Assembly: GCA_958448555.1 (NCBI GenBank)
Contig: CAUDEL010000012.1
Span: 1-57,472 of the forward strand
Length of the DNA stretch: 57,472 bases
Reading direction: 5' to 3'
Source: Limiplasma sp958448555
GTDB taxonomy: Bacteria; Bacillota; Clostridia; Christensenellales; Aristaeellaceae
The notes beneath the pieces were generated by a model. That model was not told the origin of the DNA. It saw nothing but the letters and a program-made list of their open reading frames with translations, and did no database searches. Shown piece by piece: positions 8,042 to 17,167 of this stretch. Within the stretch, counting starts at the first letter, position 1; each line of letters starts with the position of its first letter. The position numbers were made by a program, and so were the translations under genes.

Positions 8042-8070
8042 TGTACAAAAGTCGGAAAAGCGAATATAAT
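8042..8070 (+). promoter_or_regulatory. Promoter of the potassium uptake genes
   Basis: TGTACA (8042-8047) and TATAAT (8065-8070) are separated by 17 bp, placing transcription start near 8077, about 47 bp before the trkH/ktrB start codon. Confidence 0.7.
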
Positions 8071-8123
8071 ACCCCTGTACCCGCAGGCTGCGATGATTTT
8101 TCATGACATGCAGGAGGCCCAGC

Positions 8124-9500
8124 GTGCAAGCCGAAAGCAGACCCGCGTCCCCCAGACGCTCCATCAAGCCGGAGCGCTTTTTGGCGCTTGGCTTTTTTCT
8201 TCTGATCCTGGCCGGCGGGCTGGTGCTGGCGCTGCCCCTTTCCTCGGCGGACGGCCGGTCCGTGGGCGTGCGCCAGGCGATGTTTACGGCCACCTCGGCG
8301 GTGTGCGTGACGGGTCTGTCGATCGTGGATGTCGGGGTGGAATTGTCCTTTTTCGGGCAGGTCGTGCTTCTGATGCTCATTCAGGTCGGCGGGCTGGGCT
8401 TCATGGCCTTCGCCACGCTGATTATGGTGGCGCTGGGCCGGCGCATCTCGCTGCGGGACAGGGTGATTTTGCGCGACGCGATGAACCAGAGTTCGCTCAC
8501 GGGCATGGTGCGCCTCACGCTGTGGTTTTTCCTGATCGCGCTGATTATCGAGCTGACGGGGGCGCTTCTTCTCATGACGCGCCTGATCCCGCTCTACGGG
8601 CCCGCCCGGGGCGTCTGGCAGAGCCTGTTCACCTCGGTCAGCGCCTTTTGCAACGCGGGCTTTGACCTCTTCGGAGGCTATCGGAGCCTCACGCACCTGA
8701 CCGGCGAGCCCGTGGTGGTGCTTACGCTGGGCGCCCTCATCATTCTCGGCGGCCTCGGATTCCCGGTGATTCTGGAATGTCTTAGCACCCGTTTCCGCTG
8801 GCGCAGGCTGTCGGTCCACGCCCGGCTGGTTCTGGTGACGACGGGAGGGCTGCTGGCCTTTGGCACGCTGTCCATCCTCGCGCTGGAATGGAGCAACCCC
8901 GCCACGCTGGGCGGCGGTCTGAACGCGTGGCAGAAGGTATACAACGGGTTTTTCCAGTCCGTCACCTGCCGCACGGCGGGGTTTGCCTCCCTGGACCAGG
9001 CTTCCCTGACGGACGCCAGCAAGCTCATCTCCGGCGTGCTGATGTTCGTGGGCGCGTCCTCGGCCTCCACCGGCGGCGGCGTCAAGACCACCACGGCGGC
9101 GCTTCTGGTGCTCATCGTTATGCAGGTGGCCCGCGGACATGAGCGCATTTCCGTGTTCAGGCGCGAGCTGTCGGCCGATACGGCGCGCCGGGCCGTGACC
9201 ATCGTGCTCATCGCTCAGGCGGTCATCCTGGCCGCCACCTGCCTCATCAGCATGATCGAGCGGGGAAGCGGGCACGACTTTCTGGACATCCTCTTTGAAA
9301 CCATCTCCGCCTTCAGCACCACCGGCCTTTCCAGCGTCAACACCCCCACGCTGACCCCAGCCTCGCACTGGGTGCTGATGCCGCTGATGTACTTCGGCCG
9401 CGTGGGGCCGCTCACGCTGGCCTGCGCCCTTGCCGGCCGGCTTGAAAACCGGCGGGCCAACCGCGTGCACTATCCCGAGGAAAAGATCATGATCGGCTGA
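8124..9500 (+). CDS. TrkH/KtrB-type potassium uptake membrane subunit
   Basis: At 458 residues this is a TrkH/KtrB K+ (or Na+-coupled K+) translocating subunit with the fourfold M1-P-M2 repeat. Selectivity-loop-like segments are TSAVCVTGLS, SAFCNAGFD, CRTAGF and SAFSTTGLS, each carrying the conserved Gly, plus the gate-loop region GASSASTGGGVKT. I start at GTG 8124, six bases after AGGAGG (8112-8117); that SD lies inside the longer frame opening at 8103. Its partner is the KtrA/TrkA protein 18 bp downstream. The length fits KtrB better than proteobacterial TrkH. Confidence 0.94.
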   Translation: MQAESRPASPRRSIKPERFLALGFFLLILAGGLVLALPLSSADGRSVGVRQAMFTATSAVCVTGLSIVDVGVELSFFGQVVLLMLIQVGGLGFMAFATLIMVALGRRISLRDRVILRDAMNQSSLTGMVRLTLWFFLIALIIELTGALLLMTRLIPLYGPARGVWQSLFTSVSAFCNAGFDLFGGYRSLTHLTGEPVVVLTLGALIILGGLGFPVILECLSTRFRWRRLSVHARLVLVTTGGLLAFGTLSILALEWSNPATLGGGLNAWQKVYNGFFQSVTCRTAGFASLDQASLTDASKLISGVLMFVGASSASTGGGVKTTTAALLVLIVMQVARGHERISVFRRELSADTARRAVTIVLIAQAVILAATCLISMIERGSGHDFLDILFETISAFSTTGLSSVNTPTLTPASHWVLMPLMYFGRVGPLTLACALAGRLENRRANRVHYPEEKIMIG

Positions 9501-9518
9501 CGGAAAGGACGGATTTTT

Positions 9519-10169
9519 ATGAAGAGCAAACAGTTTCTGGTGCTGGGCCTGGGGCGCTTCGGCACCAGCCTGGCCCGAACCCTGTGCGAGCTCGGCCAGG
9601 AGGTGCTGGCCGTGGACGCGGACGCGGAGCTGGTGGACGCCATCGCCCCGCACGTGACGCAGGCCATGCAGCTGGACGCCACGGACGAAACGCTTCTGGC
9701 CACGCTCGGGGTCAAGAATTTCGACGCCGCCATCGTCAGCATCGGCCAGAACACGCGGGACAGCATCCTGGTCTGCGTGCTGCTCAAGGAGCTGGGCGTG
9801 CCCTATCTGGTGGCCAAGGCCAACGACGACCTGCACGCCAAGGTGCTGCGCAAGATCGGCGCCGACCGCGTCATCTTCCCCGAGCGCGACATGGGCGCGC
9901 GCCTGGCCCGCTCCATCATCACGCCCAACGTGCTGGAATTGATGAACCTCAGCGACGACTACCAGATCATGGAGATCCGCGTGCCCCAGCGCTGGGTGGG
10001 CGACAGCATCATCGGCGTCAACGTCCGGCGCAAATACGGCGTCAACATCCTGGCCATCCACCGCGCGGACCGGTTTCTGGTCGCCCCCGCCCCCGATATG
10101 GGCTTTGAGGAAGGCGACACGCTGCTGGTCATGGGCAAGCGCGAGGACATCGAGCGCCTGGACGCATAA
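9519..10169 (+). CDS. TrkA/KtrA-type regulatory subunit of potassium uptake
   Basis: The 216-residue cytoplasmic RCK protein has a Rossmann RCK_N domain (VLGLGRFGTSLARTL, acidic DADAE after beta-2) binding NAD/ATP and an RCK_C domain (about residues 135-216). The single-RCK size is that of KtrA, which assembles as an octameric ring gating KtrB. The start follows GGAAAGGACGG. It is co-transcribed with the membrane subunit. Confidence 0.94.
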   Translation: MKSKQFLVLGLGRFGTSLARTLCELGQEVLAVDADAELVDAIAPHVTQAMQLDATDETLLATLGVKNFDAAIVSIGQNTRDSILVCVLLKELGVPYLVAKANDDLHAKVLRKIGADRVIFPERDMGARLARSIITPNVLELMNLSDDYQIMEIRVPQRWVGDSIIGVNVRRKYGVNILAIHRADRFLVAPAPDMGFEEGDTLLVMGKREDIERLDA

Positions 10170-10231
10170 GCCCGTCCCCGGCCGCATAGAGCTTAGTAAC
10201 CCACGCCTTGATCCGAAGGGAGTCCTGACCC

Positions 10232-11014
10232 ATGAAGCCCACCCAGCCCGGCTATTTTGAGCGCGAGGTCTGCCGCCCCTTCTACCACCGTGGCGGCGAC
10301 AACGGCATCCTGCTCGTGCACGGCTTCACCGGCAGCGCCTCGCACATGCGCAAGCTGGCCGACGGCCTGGCGGCGCGCGGCCGCACGGTGCGCACCATCA
10401 ACCTTCCCGGGCACGCCACCACCGAGGAGGACATGGCCCGCGCGGACTGGCAGATCTGGCTGCAGGCCGTCAAGGAGGCGGCGCTGGAGATGATGGGCGA
10501 TCTTCGCACCTTCACCGTCTGCGGGCTGTCCATGGGCGGCGTGCTGGCGCTGCTGGCGGCTGAGCAGATGAAGGTGGACGGCTGCGTGCCCATCTCCGCG
10601 CCCATGGCGGTCAAGAACCGCTTCCTTTCGCTGGCCGGGCCCGCTTCGCTGTTCGTGCGCCGCATCTCCTGGGGCGCCCCCGGCGAGCGCGCCGAGCGGC
10701 TCGACCCCGAGTACGACTTTGGCTATACGGGCTTTCCCACGGCCAAGGGCGCGGATCTCAACCACCTGATCCGCCTGGCCCGCCGGAACCTGTTCAACAT
10801 CACCTGCCCCATCCTGTGCGTGCAGAGCAGCGGGGACGAGACCATCTGGGAGGGCAGCGCGGACTGCATCCTGGAGGGCGTGGGCAGCGAGGTGCGCCGC
10901 AAGCTGTGGCTGAGCGGCGTGCCGCACGTGTGCACCATCTCCCCGGAGCTTCCCGCCATCGTGGACGCGGTGGACGGGCTGATGCAGCGGGCGGAGGAGG
11001 AAAAGCAAAGTTAA
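10232..11014 (+). CDS. Alpha/beta-hydrolase, carboxylesterase/lipase-like
   Basis: The 260-residue protein has the alpha/beta-hydrolase order. The oxyanion region is VHGFTGSASHMR (about residue 28), the nucleophile elbow GLSMGG (about residues 92-97), an Asp lies near SSGDETI (about 200) and a late His in SGVPHVCTI (about 230). Its overall resemblance is to the monoacylglycerol lipase/Est30 group of cytoplasmic esterases; the substrate is unknown. The start follows AAGGGAG. No signal peptide is present. A stem-loop follows it. Confidence 0.88.
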   Translation: MKPTQPGYFEREVCRPFYHRGGDNGILLVHGFTGSASHMRKLADGLAARGRTVRTINLPGHATTEEDMARADWQIWLQAVKEAALEMMGDLRTFTVCGLSMGGVLALLAAEQMKVDGCVPISAPMAVKNRFLSLAGPASLFVRRISWGAPGERAERLDPEYDFGYTGFPTAKGADLNHLIRLARRNLFNITCPILCVQSSGDETIWEGSADCILEGVGSEVRRKLWLSGVPHVCTISPELPAIVDAVDGLMQRAEEEKQS

Positions 11015-11055
11015 GTCACATCCGCGCAGGCGGCCGCATATGCTGAAGCGAACAC

Positions 11056-11088
11056 GGGCGTTCCCTCCCAGCGGAGGAACGCCCTTTG
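11056..11088 (+). terminator. Stem-loop between esterase gene and asnB
   Basis: GGGCGTTCCCTCC pairs with GGAGGAACGCCC (11073-11084), one base bulged, followed by TTTGGTTT. It could end the esterase transcript or attenuate read-through into asnB, whose ribosome-binding site begins about 10 bp later. Confidence 0.55.
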
Positions 11089-11109
11089 GTTTGGAGGGGG
11101 ACGGCTGGC

Positions 11110-12936
11110 ATGTGCGCAATCGCGGGCGTGATCGACTGGGGCGGGGACGCGGCCCATACGCCGGAAATCTACGAGGAAATGCTCAACACCATGCGGCGGC
11201 GGGGACCGGATCAGCAGGGGCGGTATCTGGACAACGAGGCGGCGCTTCTGCACGCCCGGCTGTGCGTGACGGACCCGGACAACGGCCGCCAGCCCATGGA
11301 GGCGTGGCGCGGCGGGGAGCACTATGTGCTGGTGTACGACGGCGAACTCTACAACGCCGACGAGGTGCGCGCGGAGCTGACGGGGCTGGGGCTGGCCCCG
11401 CGCACGCGCTCGGACGCGGAGGCGCTGCTGTGCGCCTACCTGGCCTGGGGCGAGGGCTGCCTTGACAAGCTCAACGGCGTCTTCGCCTTCGCCGTATGGG
11501 AGGAACAGGCCGGGCGGCTGTTTCTGGCGCGGGACCGCATGGGCGTCAGGCCCCTGTTCTACGCCCGGCGCGGGCGCAGGTTGCTCTTTGCCTCGGAGCT
11601 CAAGACCCTCCTGGCCCACCCGGACGTGGAGCCGGTCGTGGGGCCCGAGGGCGTGGCGGAAATCGTGCTCATGGGCCCGGGCCGCACGCCCGGCTGCGGC
11701 GTGTTTCGCGGCGTGCACGAGCTTGAGCCCGCGCACTGCGCCCGCTGCACCGCGGGCGGCCTGCGGCTGCGCCGCTACTGGAACGTGGAGGACCACCCGC
11801 ATACGGACACCTTTGAGCAGACGGCCGAGAAGGTGCGCTGGCTGGTGCTGGACGCCGTGGAGCGGCAGCTTCCCACGGACGCCTCCCTGTGCGTGCTTCT
11901 CTCCGGCGGCCTGGACTCGTCCATTCTGGCGGCGGTGGCCGCCCGGCGCCTCAGGGAGCTGGGGGCGGAGCTGCGCACCTTTTCCGTCGCCCATGAGGGC
12001 GACGAGCGCTTTCCCGCCGCCGGGCCCGAAAGCGACGACCGCCACATCGCCCTGATGCGCCGCGCGCTGGGCATGCGGCACGAGAAGATCGTGCTGGGCA
12101 CCGCGGCGCTCGCCGACGCGCTGGAGGACTCGGTGCTGGCGCGCGACCTTCCGGGCATGGCGGACGTGGACGCCTCGATGCTCCTGTTGTGCGGCGAGGT
12201 GAAGCGCCGCGCACCCGTCGCGCTCAGCGGCGAGTGCGCCGACGAGATCTTCGGGGGCTATCCGTGGTTTCGCGACGAGGGCGTGCGGGAGAAATACGGC
12301 TTTCCCTGGGCCCAGTCCACCGCCTACCGCGCGGAGTTTCTCCGGCCCGAATGGCTGGAGCTGACCGGCGCGGAGGCGTACGTGGACGCCCGCCTGCGCG
12401 CGGCGCTTCGCGCGACCCCGCTTTGCGAAGACCAGCCCGCGGACGAGCGGCATGTCAAGGAGCTGACCTGCCTCAACGAGCGCTGGTTCATGCAGACCCT
12501 GCTGGAGCGTCAGGACCGCATGAGCATGTACAGCGGGCTGGAGGTCCGCGCGCCGCTGTGCGACCACCGCCTCGCCGAGTATCTCTACACCGTGCCCTGG
12601 GAAATGAAGGAATACCACGGCCATGAAAAGGGCCTGCTGCGCCACGCCATGCGGGGGCTGCTGCCCCAGAAGGTGCTGTGGCGCAAAAAATCCCCCTATC
12701 CCAAGACCCGCCACCCCGCCTACCGCGCCGCCGTCAGCCGGATGCTGCGCGAGATCCTCGACGATCCCGCCTCCCCGCTGCTCACCCTCATTCGCCGCGA
12801 GCCGCTGGAATTGCTTTTGCGCTGCGACCGTTCCATCCCCTGGTACGGGCAGCTGATGACCACGCCCCAGACCATCGCCTATATGGTCCAGCTCAACCTG
12901 TGGATGGCACGCTACGGGGTGCGCCTGGCCGGCTAG
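11110..12936 (+). CDS. asnB: Asparagine synthetase (glutamine-hydrolysing)
   Basis: The protein has about 608 residues. The start at 11110 puts the essential glutaminase nucleophile at position 2 (MCAIAGVID); a frame opening eight codons earlier would bury it. The N-terminal class-II glutamine amidotransferase domain (to about 200, with RGPDQQG and DGELYN) is followed by the AMP-forming synthetase domain with the PPi loop SGGLDSS (about residue 257). The reaction makes Asn from Asp, Gln and ATP. A GGAGGGGG site precedes it. Its neighbour encodes an envelope nucleotide-sugar enzyme, so a cell-wall amidation role is an alternative to simple Asn supply. Confidence 0.94.
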   Translation: MCAIAGVIDWGGDAAHTPEIYEEMLNTMRRRGPDQQGRYLDNEAALLHARLCVTDPDNGRQPMEAWRGGEHYVLVYDGELYNADEVRAELTGLGLAPRTRSDAEALLCAYLAWGEGCLDKLNGVFAFAVWEEQAGRLFLARDRMGVRPLFYARRGRRLLFASELKTLLAHPDVEPVVGPEGVAEIVLMGPGRTPGCGVFRGVHELEPAHCARCTAGGLRLRRYWNVEDHPHTDTFEQTAEKVRWLVLDAVERQLPTDASLCVLLSGGLDSSILAAVAARRLRELGAELRTFSVAHEGDERFPAAGPESDDRHIALMRRALGMRHEKIVLGTAALADALEDSVLARDLPGMADVDASMLLLCGEVKRRAPVALSGECADEIFGGYPWFRDEGVREKYGFPWAQSTAYRAEFLRPEWLELTGAEAYVDARLRAALRATPLCEDQPADERHVKELTCLNERWFMQTLLERQDRMSMYSGLEVRAPLCDHRLAEYLYTVPWEMKEYHGHEKGLLRHAMRGLLPQKVLWRKKSPYPKTRHPAYRAAVSRMLREILDDPASPLLTLIRREPLELLLRCDRSIPWYGQLMTTPQTIAYMVQLNLWMARYGVRLAG

Positions 12937-12944
12937 GCCCGCGC

Positions 12945-12972
12945 TTGCATCTGCCGCTTTCTGTGGTATAAT
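12945..12972 (+). promoter_or_regulatory. Promoter of the dehydratase-tadA-HAD-hprK-glcK operon
   Basis: TTGCAT (12945-12950) and a perfect TATAAT (12967-12972) lie 16 bp apart just after asnB. The -10 element covers the first ATG of the downstream open frame, which rules out that ATG and supports the GTG start at 13019. Confidence 0.75.
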
Positions 12973-13018
12973 GGGGATGTATGTGACTTCGCCATTGATG
13001 GCTCGGGGAGGCGGCTGT

Positions 13019-14950
13019 GTGACTTGTGCAAAGCCCAGACTGAAAAAACCGGCGCGCACGCTTCTGTGGGTGCTCCTTGACGTGCTGCTGGTCAATGCGG
13101 CGCTGTTTTTGGCGCAGGTGGTGCGCTACTCCTCCAACATCTCCTACAGCTTTTTTGAAAATTCCATCCGTCTGGCGCCGGCCATGACGGTCATCTTTCT
13201 CGTCGTGTTCTACCTCATGGGCATGTACCGCACCATGTGGCAGTACGCCTCCGCAAGCGACGTGCTGCGCATCGCCCTGGCCACGCTGGCCGCCTCGCTG
13301 CTGACGTATTTGTTCTCCCTGGCGGCCAACGCCTTCGTGCGCCCCCAAAACCTGTTCAGGCTGCACCGGATGGTCTATCTGCTGTTTTGGATCATCTCCA
13401 TGGCCATGGTGGGCGGCTCGAGGCTTCTCTACCGCATCGCGGTCACCCGCGAGCGCTTCACGCTCCTGCGCGCGCCGCGCGACGACGTGCGCCGGGTGAT
13501 GGTGGTGGGCGCGGGCTGGGCGGGCGCGAGCGTCGTGCACGAGATGCAGCGCGGCAGCTACGGCAACCGCGTGCCCGTGCTGGTGGTTGACGACGACCGC
13601 ATCCGCACCGGCTCGGAGCTCAGCGGCGTGCCCGTGGTGCGCGGCTCCGGCAACATCCTCAAGCTCGCCAGCGACTACCGCGTGGACGAGATCATCATCG
13701 CCATCGCCACCCCCTGGGGCGATCTCAAGCCCCTGATCGAAAAGTGCCTGGCCACCGGCTGCCGCGTTCGCCGCGTCTCGCCCCTGCAGGACCTGGGCAG
13801 CGCGACTGCCGTTTCCGGCGCCATGGTGCGCGACGTCAACATCGGCGACCTCCTGGGCCGCCCCGAGGAACAGCTGGACATGACGCCCGTCGCCGCGTTT
13901 TTCCGCGGAAAGACCGTCCTCATCACCGGCGGCGGCGGTTCCATCGGCAGCGAGCTGTGCCGAAAGCTCCTTCCGCTGGAGCCCGAGCGCATCATCCTCT
14001 ATGATATCAGCGAAAACTACATGTACGACCTCTTCAGCGAGCTCAAGCTCCTCTACGGCGACGCGCTCAGACAAAAGCTCATCCTCTGCGTGGGCTCCAT
14101 CCGCGACCCGCAGCGCCTGGACGAGATCTTCGCCCGCTACCGGCCCGAGGTGGTGCTGCACGCCGCCGCGCACAAGCACGTGCCGCTCATGGAGGACTGC
14201 CCCGACCAGGCGGTCAAGAACAACGTCTTTGGCACCTGGCGGACCGCGCAGGCCGCCGTGAAGCATCACGTGCGGCGCTTCGTGCTCATCTCCACCGACA
14301 AGGCCGTCAACCCCACCAACGTCATGGGCGCGACCAAGCGGCTGGCGGAAATGATTATCGAGGCCCTCAACGCCCAGACCGACACGGAGTTCACCGCCGT
14401 GCGCTTTGGAAACGTGCTGGGCTCGCACGGAAGCGTGGTCCCGCTCTTTGAGCAGCAGATCCGCGCGGGCGGGCCGGTGACGCTCACCCACCCGGACATC
14501 ATCCGCTATTTCATGACCATCCCCGAGGCCGCCTGCCTGGTGCTCAAGGCCGCCAGCATGGCAAAGGGCGGGGAGCTGTTCGTTCTGGACATGGGCCGCC
14601 CGGTCAAGATCCGCGAGCTGGCCGAGCGCATGATCCAGCTCTACGCCCCGCGCGACGGGCGCAAGGTGGAGATCGTCTACATGGGCCTGCGGCCCGGAGA
14701 GAAGCTCTATGAGGAGCTTTTGCTCGCGGGCGAGGGCATCGCCAAGACCGAGAGCGAGAAGATCTTCGTGGCCAAGCCCGAGCTGGTGGACAAGTCCACG
14801 CTGGAGCGGATGCTCGAGCGGCTTCAGCGCTGCCTGGACGAGGGCGGCGACATGCTGGCCTGCCTGCATGAGCTGGTGCCCACCTTCAAGGAGGCCGACC
14901 AGGTCAACAGCGCCTGCCCCTCGCCCCAGGAGCGGGCCACGGCCGTATGA
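13019..14950 (+). CDS. Membrane-anchored UDP-sugar 4,6-dehydratase (CapD/PglF/WbpM-like)
   Basis: The protein has about 643 residues. Four N-terminal membrane helices (about residues 10-135) are followed by a Rossmann-like CoA-binding-type domain (VMVVGAGWAGAS). The catalytic SDR domain carries LITGGGGSIGSEL for NAD(P) and STDKAVNPTNVMGATKR around the active site, where the usual Tyr is replaced by Met, as in this family. Such enzymes make UDP-4-keto-6-deoxy-GlcNAc for surface glycans. I start at GTG 13019 after GGGGAGG (13005-13011). The stop overlaps tadA as ATGA. Confidence 0.92.
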   Translation: MTCAKPRLKKPARTLLWVLLDVLLVNAALFLAQVVRYSSNISYSFFENSIRLAPAMTVIFLVVFYLMGMYRTMWQYASASDVLRIALATLAASLLTYLFSLAANAFVRPQNLFRLHRMVYLLFWIISMAMVGGSRLLYRIAVTRERFTLLRAPRDDVRRVMVVGAGWAGASVVHEMQRGSYGNRVPVLVVDDDRIRTGSELSGVPVVRGSGNILKLASDYRVDEIIIAIATPWGDLKPLIEKCLATGCRVRRVSPLQDLGSATAVSGAMVRDVNIGDLLGRPEEQLDMTPVAAFFRGKTVLITGGGGSIGSELCRKLLPLEPERIILYDISENYMYDLFSELKLLYGDALRQKLILCVGSIRDPQRLDEIFARYRPEVVLHAAAHKHVPLMEDCPDQAVKNNVFGTWRTAQAAVKHHVRRFVLISTDKAVNPTNVMGATKRLAEMIIEALNAQTDTEFTAVRFGNVLGSHGSVVPLFEQQIRAGGPVTLTHPDIIRYFMTIPEAACLVLKAASMAKGGELFVLDMGRPVKIRELAERMIQLYAPRDGRKVEIVYMGLRPGEKLYEELLLAGEGIAKTESEKIFVAKPELVDKSTLERMLERLQRCLDEGGDMLACLHELVPTFKEADQVNSACPSPQERATAV

Positions 14951-15420
14951 GCCCGCAGGAGGCGATGATGCGCCTGGCGCTGGAGGAAGCCCAGGCCGCG
15001 CTTTCGCAGGGCGAGGTGCCCGTGGGCGCGGTGGTCGCGCAGGGGGAGCGGGTGCTCTCGCGGGCGCACAACCTGCGCGAGCAGACGCAGGACCCCACGG
15101 CGCACGCCGAAATGCTGGCCATCCGTCAGGCCGCGCGCGCGCTGGGCGCGCGGCGGCTGACCGGCTGCACGCTGTATGTGACGCTGGAGCCCTGCCCCAT
15201 GTGCGCGGGCGCGATGGTGATGGCCTGTCTGGACCAGTGCTACTTCGGCGCCCGGGACACGCGCCAGGGCTGCGCCGAAAGCGTCTACGCCCTGACCAGC
15301 GACCCTGCCTTCTATCACCGCCTGCCCTGCGTGGGCGGGCTTCTGGAGGCGGAAGCCGCCGCCCTGCTGCGGCGCTTTTTTGACATCCGGCGCCCCGGCG
15401 GGAAGGGAGAGCGGGCATGA
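14947..15420 (+). CDS. tadA: tRNA-specific adenosine deaminase
   Basis: This 157-residue cytidine-deaminase-fold enzyme converts A34 to inosine in tRNA-Arg. Zinc and proton-shuttle residues are in TAHAEMLAI (His53, Glu55) and PCPMCAGA (Cys83, Cys86), with VPVGAVV upstream, the standard TadA set. It overlaps the upstream dehydratase stop and the downstream HAD start by ATGA, so translation is coupled through three genes. Confidence 0.96.
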   Translation: MSPQEAMMRLALEEAQAALSQGEVPVGAVVAQGERVLSRAHNLREQTQDPTAHAEMLAIRQAARALGARRLTGCTLYVTLEPCPMCAGAMVMACLDQCYFGARDTRQGCAESVYALTSDPAFYHRLPCVGGLLEAEAAALLRRFFDIRRPGGKGERA

Positions 15421-16208
15421 CCATCGACACCATCGTGACCGATCTGGACGACACGCTGCTTGACGGCCAGAGCCGGCTCAGCCCCTACACGCTGGAGGTG
15501 ATGGCCGAGGTCAAGCGCCGCGGCATCCGCCTGATTCCCTGCAGCGGCCGCACGCACGCCAGCATGTATCCTTTTGTGGCGAAGCTGGACACGGGCCTGC
15601 CCTACATCGGCGGCAACGGCTCGGAGATCGTGGGCGCGGACCACCGGCTGCTTGAGCAGCTCACCCTGGAGGCCTCCCTGGCGCGCGAATTGTGCGCCTT
15701 CCTTACCGAAAACGGCTTCTATGTGCAGGTCTACACCAACGATGCCTTCTTTTATGCCCAGGAGTGCGACATCGCCCGGCGCTACAAGCGCTCCTCGGGC
15801 ATGCGGGGCGTGGCCGTGGGCGACCTGTGCGCGTTTGTGGATTTCCCCACCCCCAAGGTGCTCAGCGTGGCCGAGCCGGAGGCGGTGCTGCGCCTCATGC
15901 CGGCCGCGGTCGAGCGCTTCCGGGGCCGGGCCGTCTTTACCATGAGCAAGCCCTATTTTCTGGAGGCTGAGCCGCCGGGCGCCACCAAGGGTGAGGCGCT
16001 TTCGCGCCTGGCCGGGCGCATCGGCATTGCGCCCGAGCGCACCCTGGCCTTCGGCGACAGCCTCAACGACATGAGCCTGCTCGCCTTCACCCCCAACAGC
16101 GTGGCCATGGGCAACGCCATCCCCGAGCTGTGCGCATCCGCCGCCTATGTCTGCCGCCCCAACACCGAGGACGGCGTGGCCCGTTTCGTGGCCCGGCACA
16201 TCCTGTAA
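15417..16208 (+). CDS. Cof-type HAD-superfamily phosphatase
   Basis: The 263-residue HAD hydrolase has motif I DLDDTLLDG, motif II PCSGRTHAS, a motif III Lys in ATKGEALSRLA, and motif IV FGDSLNDMSLL. The C2B cap between motifs II and III puts it in the Cof/YbiV group that dephosphorylates sugar phosphates, FMN or PLP. The exact substrate is unknown; its position before hprK and a glucokinase favours a sugar phosphate. Confidence 0.93.
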   Translation: MTIDTIVTDLDDTLLDGQSRLSPYTLEVMAEVKRRGIRLIPCSGRTHASMYPFVAKLDTGLPYIGGNGSEIVGADHRLLEQLTLEASLARELCAFLTENGFYVQVYTNDAFFYAQECDIARRYKRSSGMRGVAVGDLCAFVDFPTPKVLSVAEPEAVLRLMPAAVERFRGRAVFTMSKPYFLEAEPPGATKGEALSRLAGRIGIAPERTLAFGDSLNDMSLLAFTPNSVAMGNAIPELCASAAYVCRPNTEDGVARFVARHIL

Positions 16209-16220
16209 GGAGGCCCCCGC

Positions 16221-17150
16221 ATGATCGACCTGGAGAACTTTCGCACCAAGCTAAACCTTGAGCTGCTTTGTCCCACCACCAAGACCCAGCTGGACATCAA
16301 CGTCACCGACATCAACCGCCCCGGCATGCAGTTTTGCGGCTTTTACGAGTATTTCGCCCATGAGCGGCCGCAGGTCATCGGCAAGGTGGAGATGACGTAC
16401 CTGGAATCGCTGGACGTGCGCACGCGCCGCCCAGTGCTGGAAAAATACATGAGCTATCCCATCCCCTGCATCATCACCTGCTGGGGCATGACGCCCCCGC
16501 GCGACCTTTTGGAGATCGCCCGCGCGCACGACATCCCGGTATTTCAAAGCAAGCTCAAGACCACCAAGTTCACCCTTCAGGCCATCATGTACCTAAACCG
16601 CGTGCTCGCCCCGCACGTCACGCGCCACGGCGTTTTGGTGGACGTCTACGGCGTGGGGATTCTGCTCACGGGCGAGAGCGGCGTGGGCAAGAGCGAGGCG
16701 GCGCTGGAGCTGGTCAAGCGCGGCCATCAGCTTGCGGCCGACGACGTGGTGGACATCTGCCGCGTGGCCGATGACCGGCTGATCGGCGAATCCCCGGAGA
16801 TGGTGCGCCACTTCATGGAAATTCGAGGCATCGGCATCATCGACATCCGCGCCATGTACGGCGTGGGCTCGGTCATCGTCAGCAAGTCCATCGACATGGT
16901 CATCCACATGGAGAAGTGGGACTCCGCCAAGGAGTACGACCGCCTGGGGCTGACGGAGGAAACGGTCACCATTCTGGGCGTCAAGGTCCCCTACCAGATC
17001 ATGCCCGTGCGGCCGGGCCGCAACCTGGCCATCATCATTGAGGTGGCCGCGCGCAACCTCAGCCTCAAGCGCATGGGCTACAGCGCCGCGCACGAGCTGG
17101 ACCGCCGCCTCAACGAGCTCATCGCGCAGAACTCCGGCAACAACACCTGA
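16221..17150 (+). CDS. hprK: HPr kinase/phosphorylase
   Basis: This 309-residue bifunctional enzyme phosphorylates and dephosphorylates Ser46 of HPr, the signal for CcpA-type catabolite repression in Bacillota. The N-terminal domain spans 1-130. The catalytic His is in TRHGVLVDVYG (near 136), the P-loop GESGVGKS at 151-158, and the HprK signature EIRGIGIIDIRAMYG near 205-219. TAAGGAGG precedes the start. It lies 17 bp upstream of the glucokinase gene, a link between sugar phosphorylation and repression. Confidence 0.97.
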   Translation: MIDLENFRTKLNLELLCPTTKTQLDINVTDINRPGMQFCGFYEYFAHERPQVIGKVEMTYLESLDVRTRRPVLEKYMSYPIPCIITCWGMTPPRDLLEIARAHDIPVFQSKLKTTKFTLQAIMYLNRVLAPHVTRHGVLVDVYGVGILLTGESGVGKSEAALELVKRGHQLAADDVVDICRVADDRLIGESPEMVRHFMEIRGIGIIDIRAMYGVGSVIVSKSIDMVIHMEKWDSAKEYDRLGLTEETVTILGVKVPYQIMPVRPGRNLAIIIEVAARNLSLKRMGYSAAHELDRRLNELIAQNSGNNT

Positions 17151-17167
17151 CAGGGAGGTTTCATCAT

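Noticed and set aside
7272..10187. A 971-codon minus-strand open frame opposite the flavoprotein and potassium genes
   Set aside because: Low-complexity His/Gln/Gly-rich translation without domains; the plus-strand genes have complete motifs and ribosome-binding sites.
13019..14950. Treating the two dehydratases (13019 and 50135) as duplicates
   Set aside because: One is membrane-anchored with an extra Rossmann domain (CapD/PglF type) and the other is soluble of the CapE/FnlA branch; they belong to different subfamilies.
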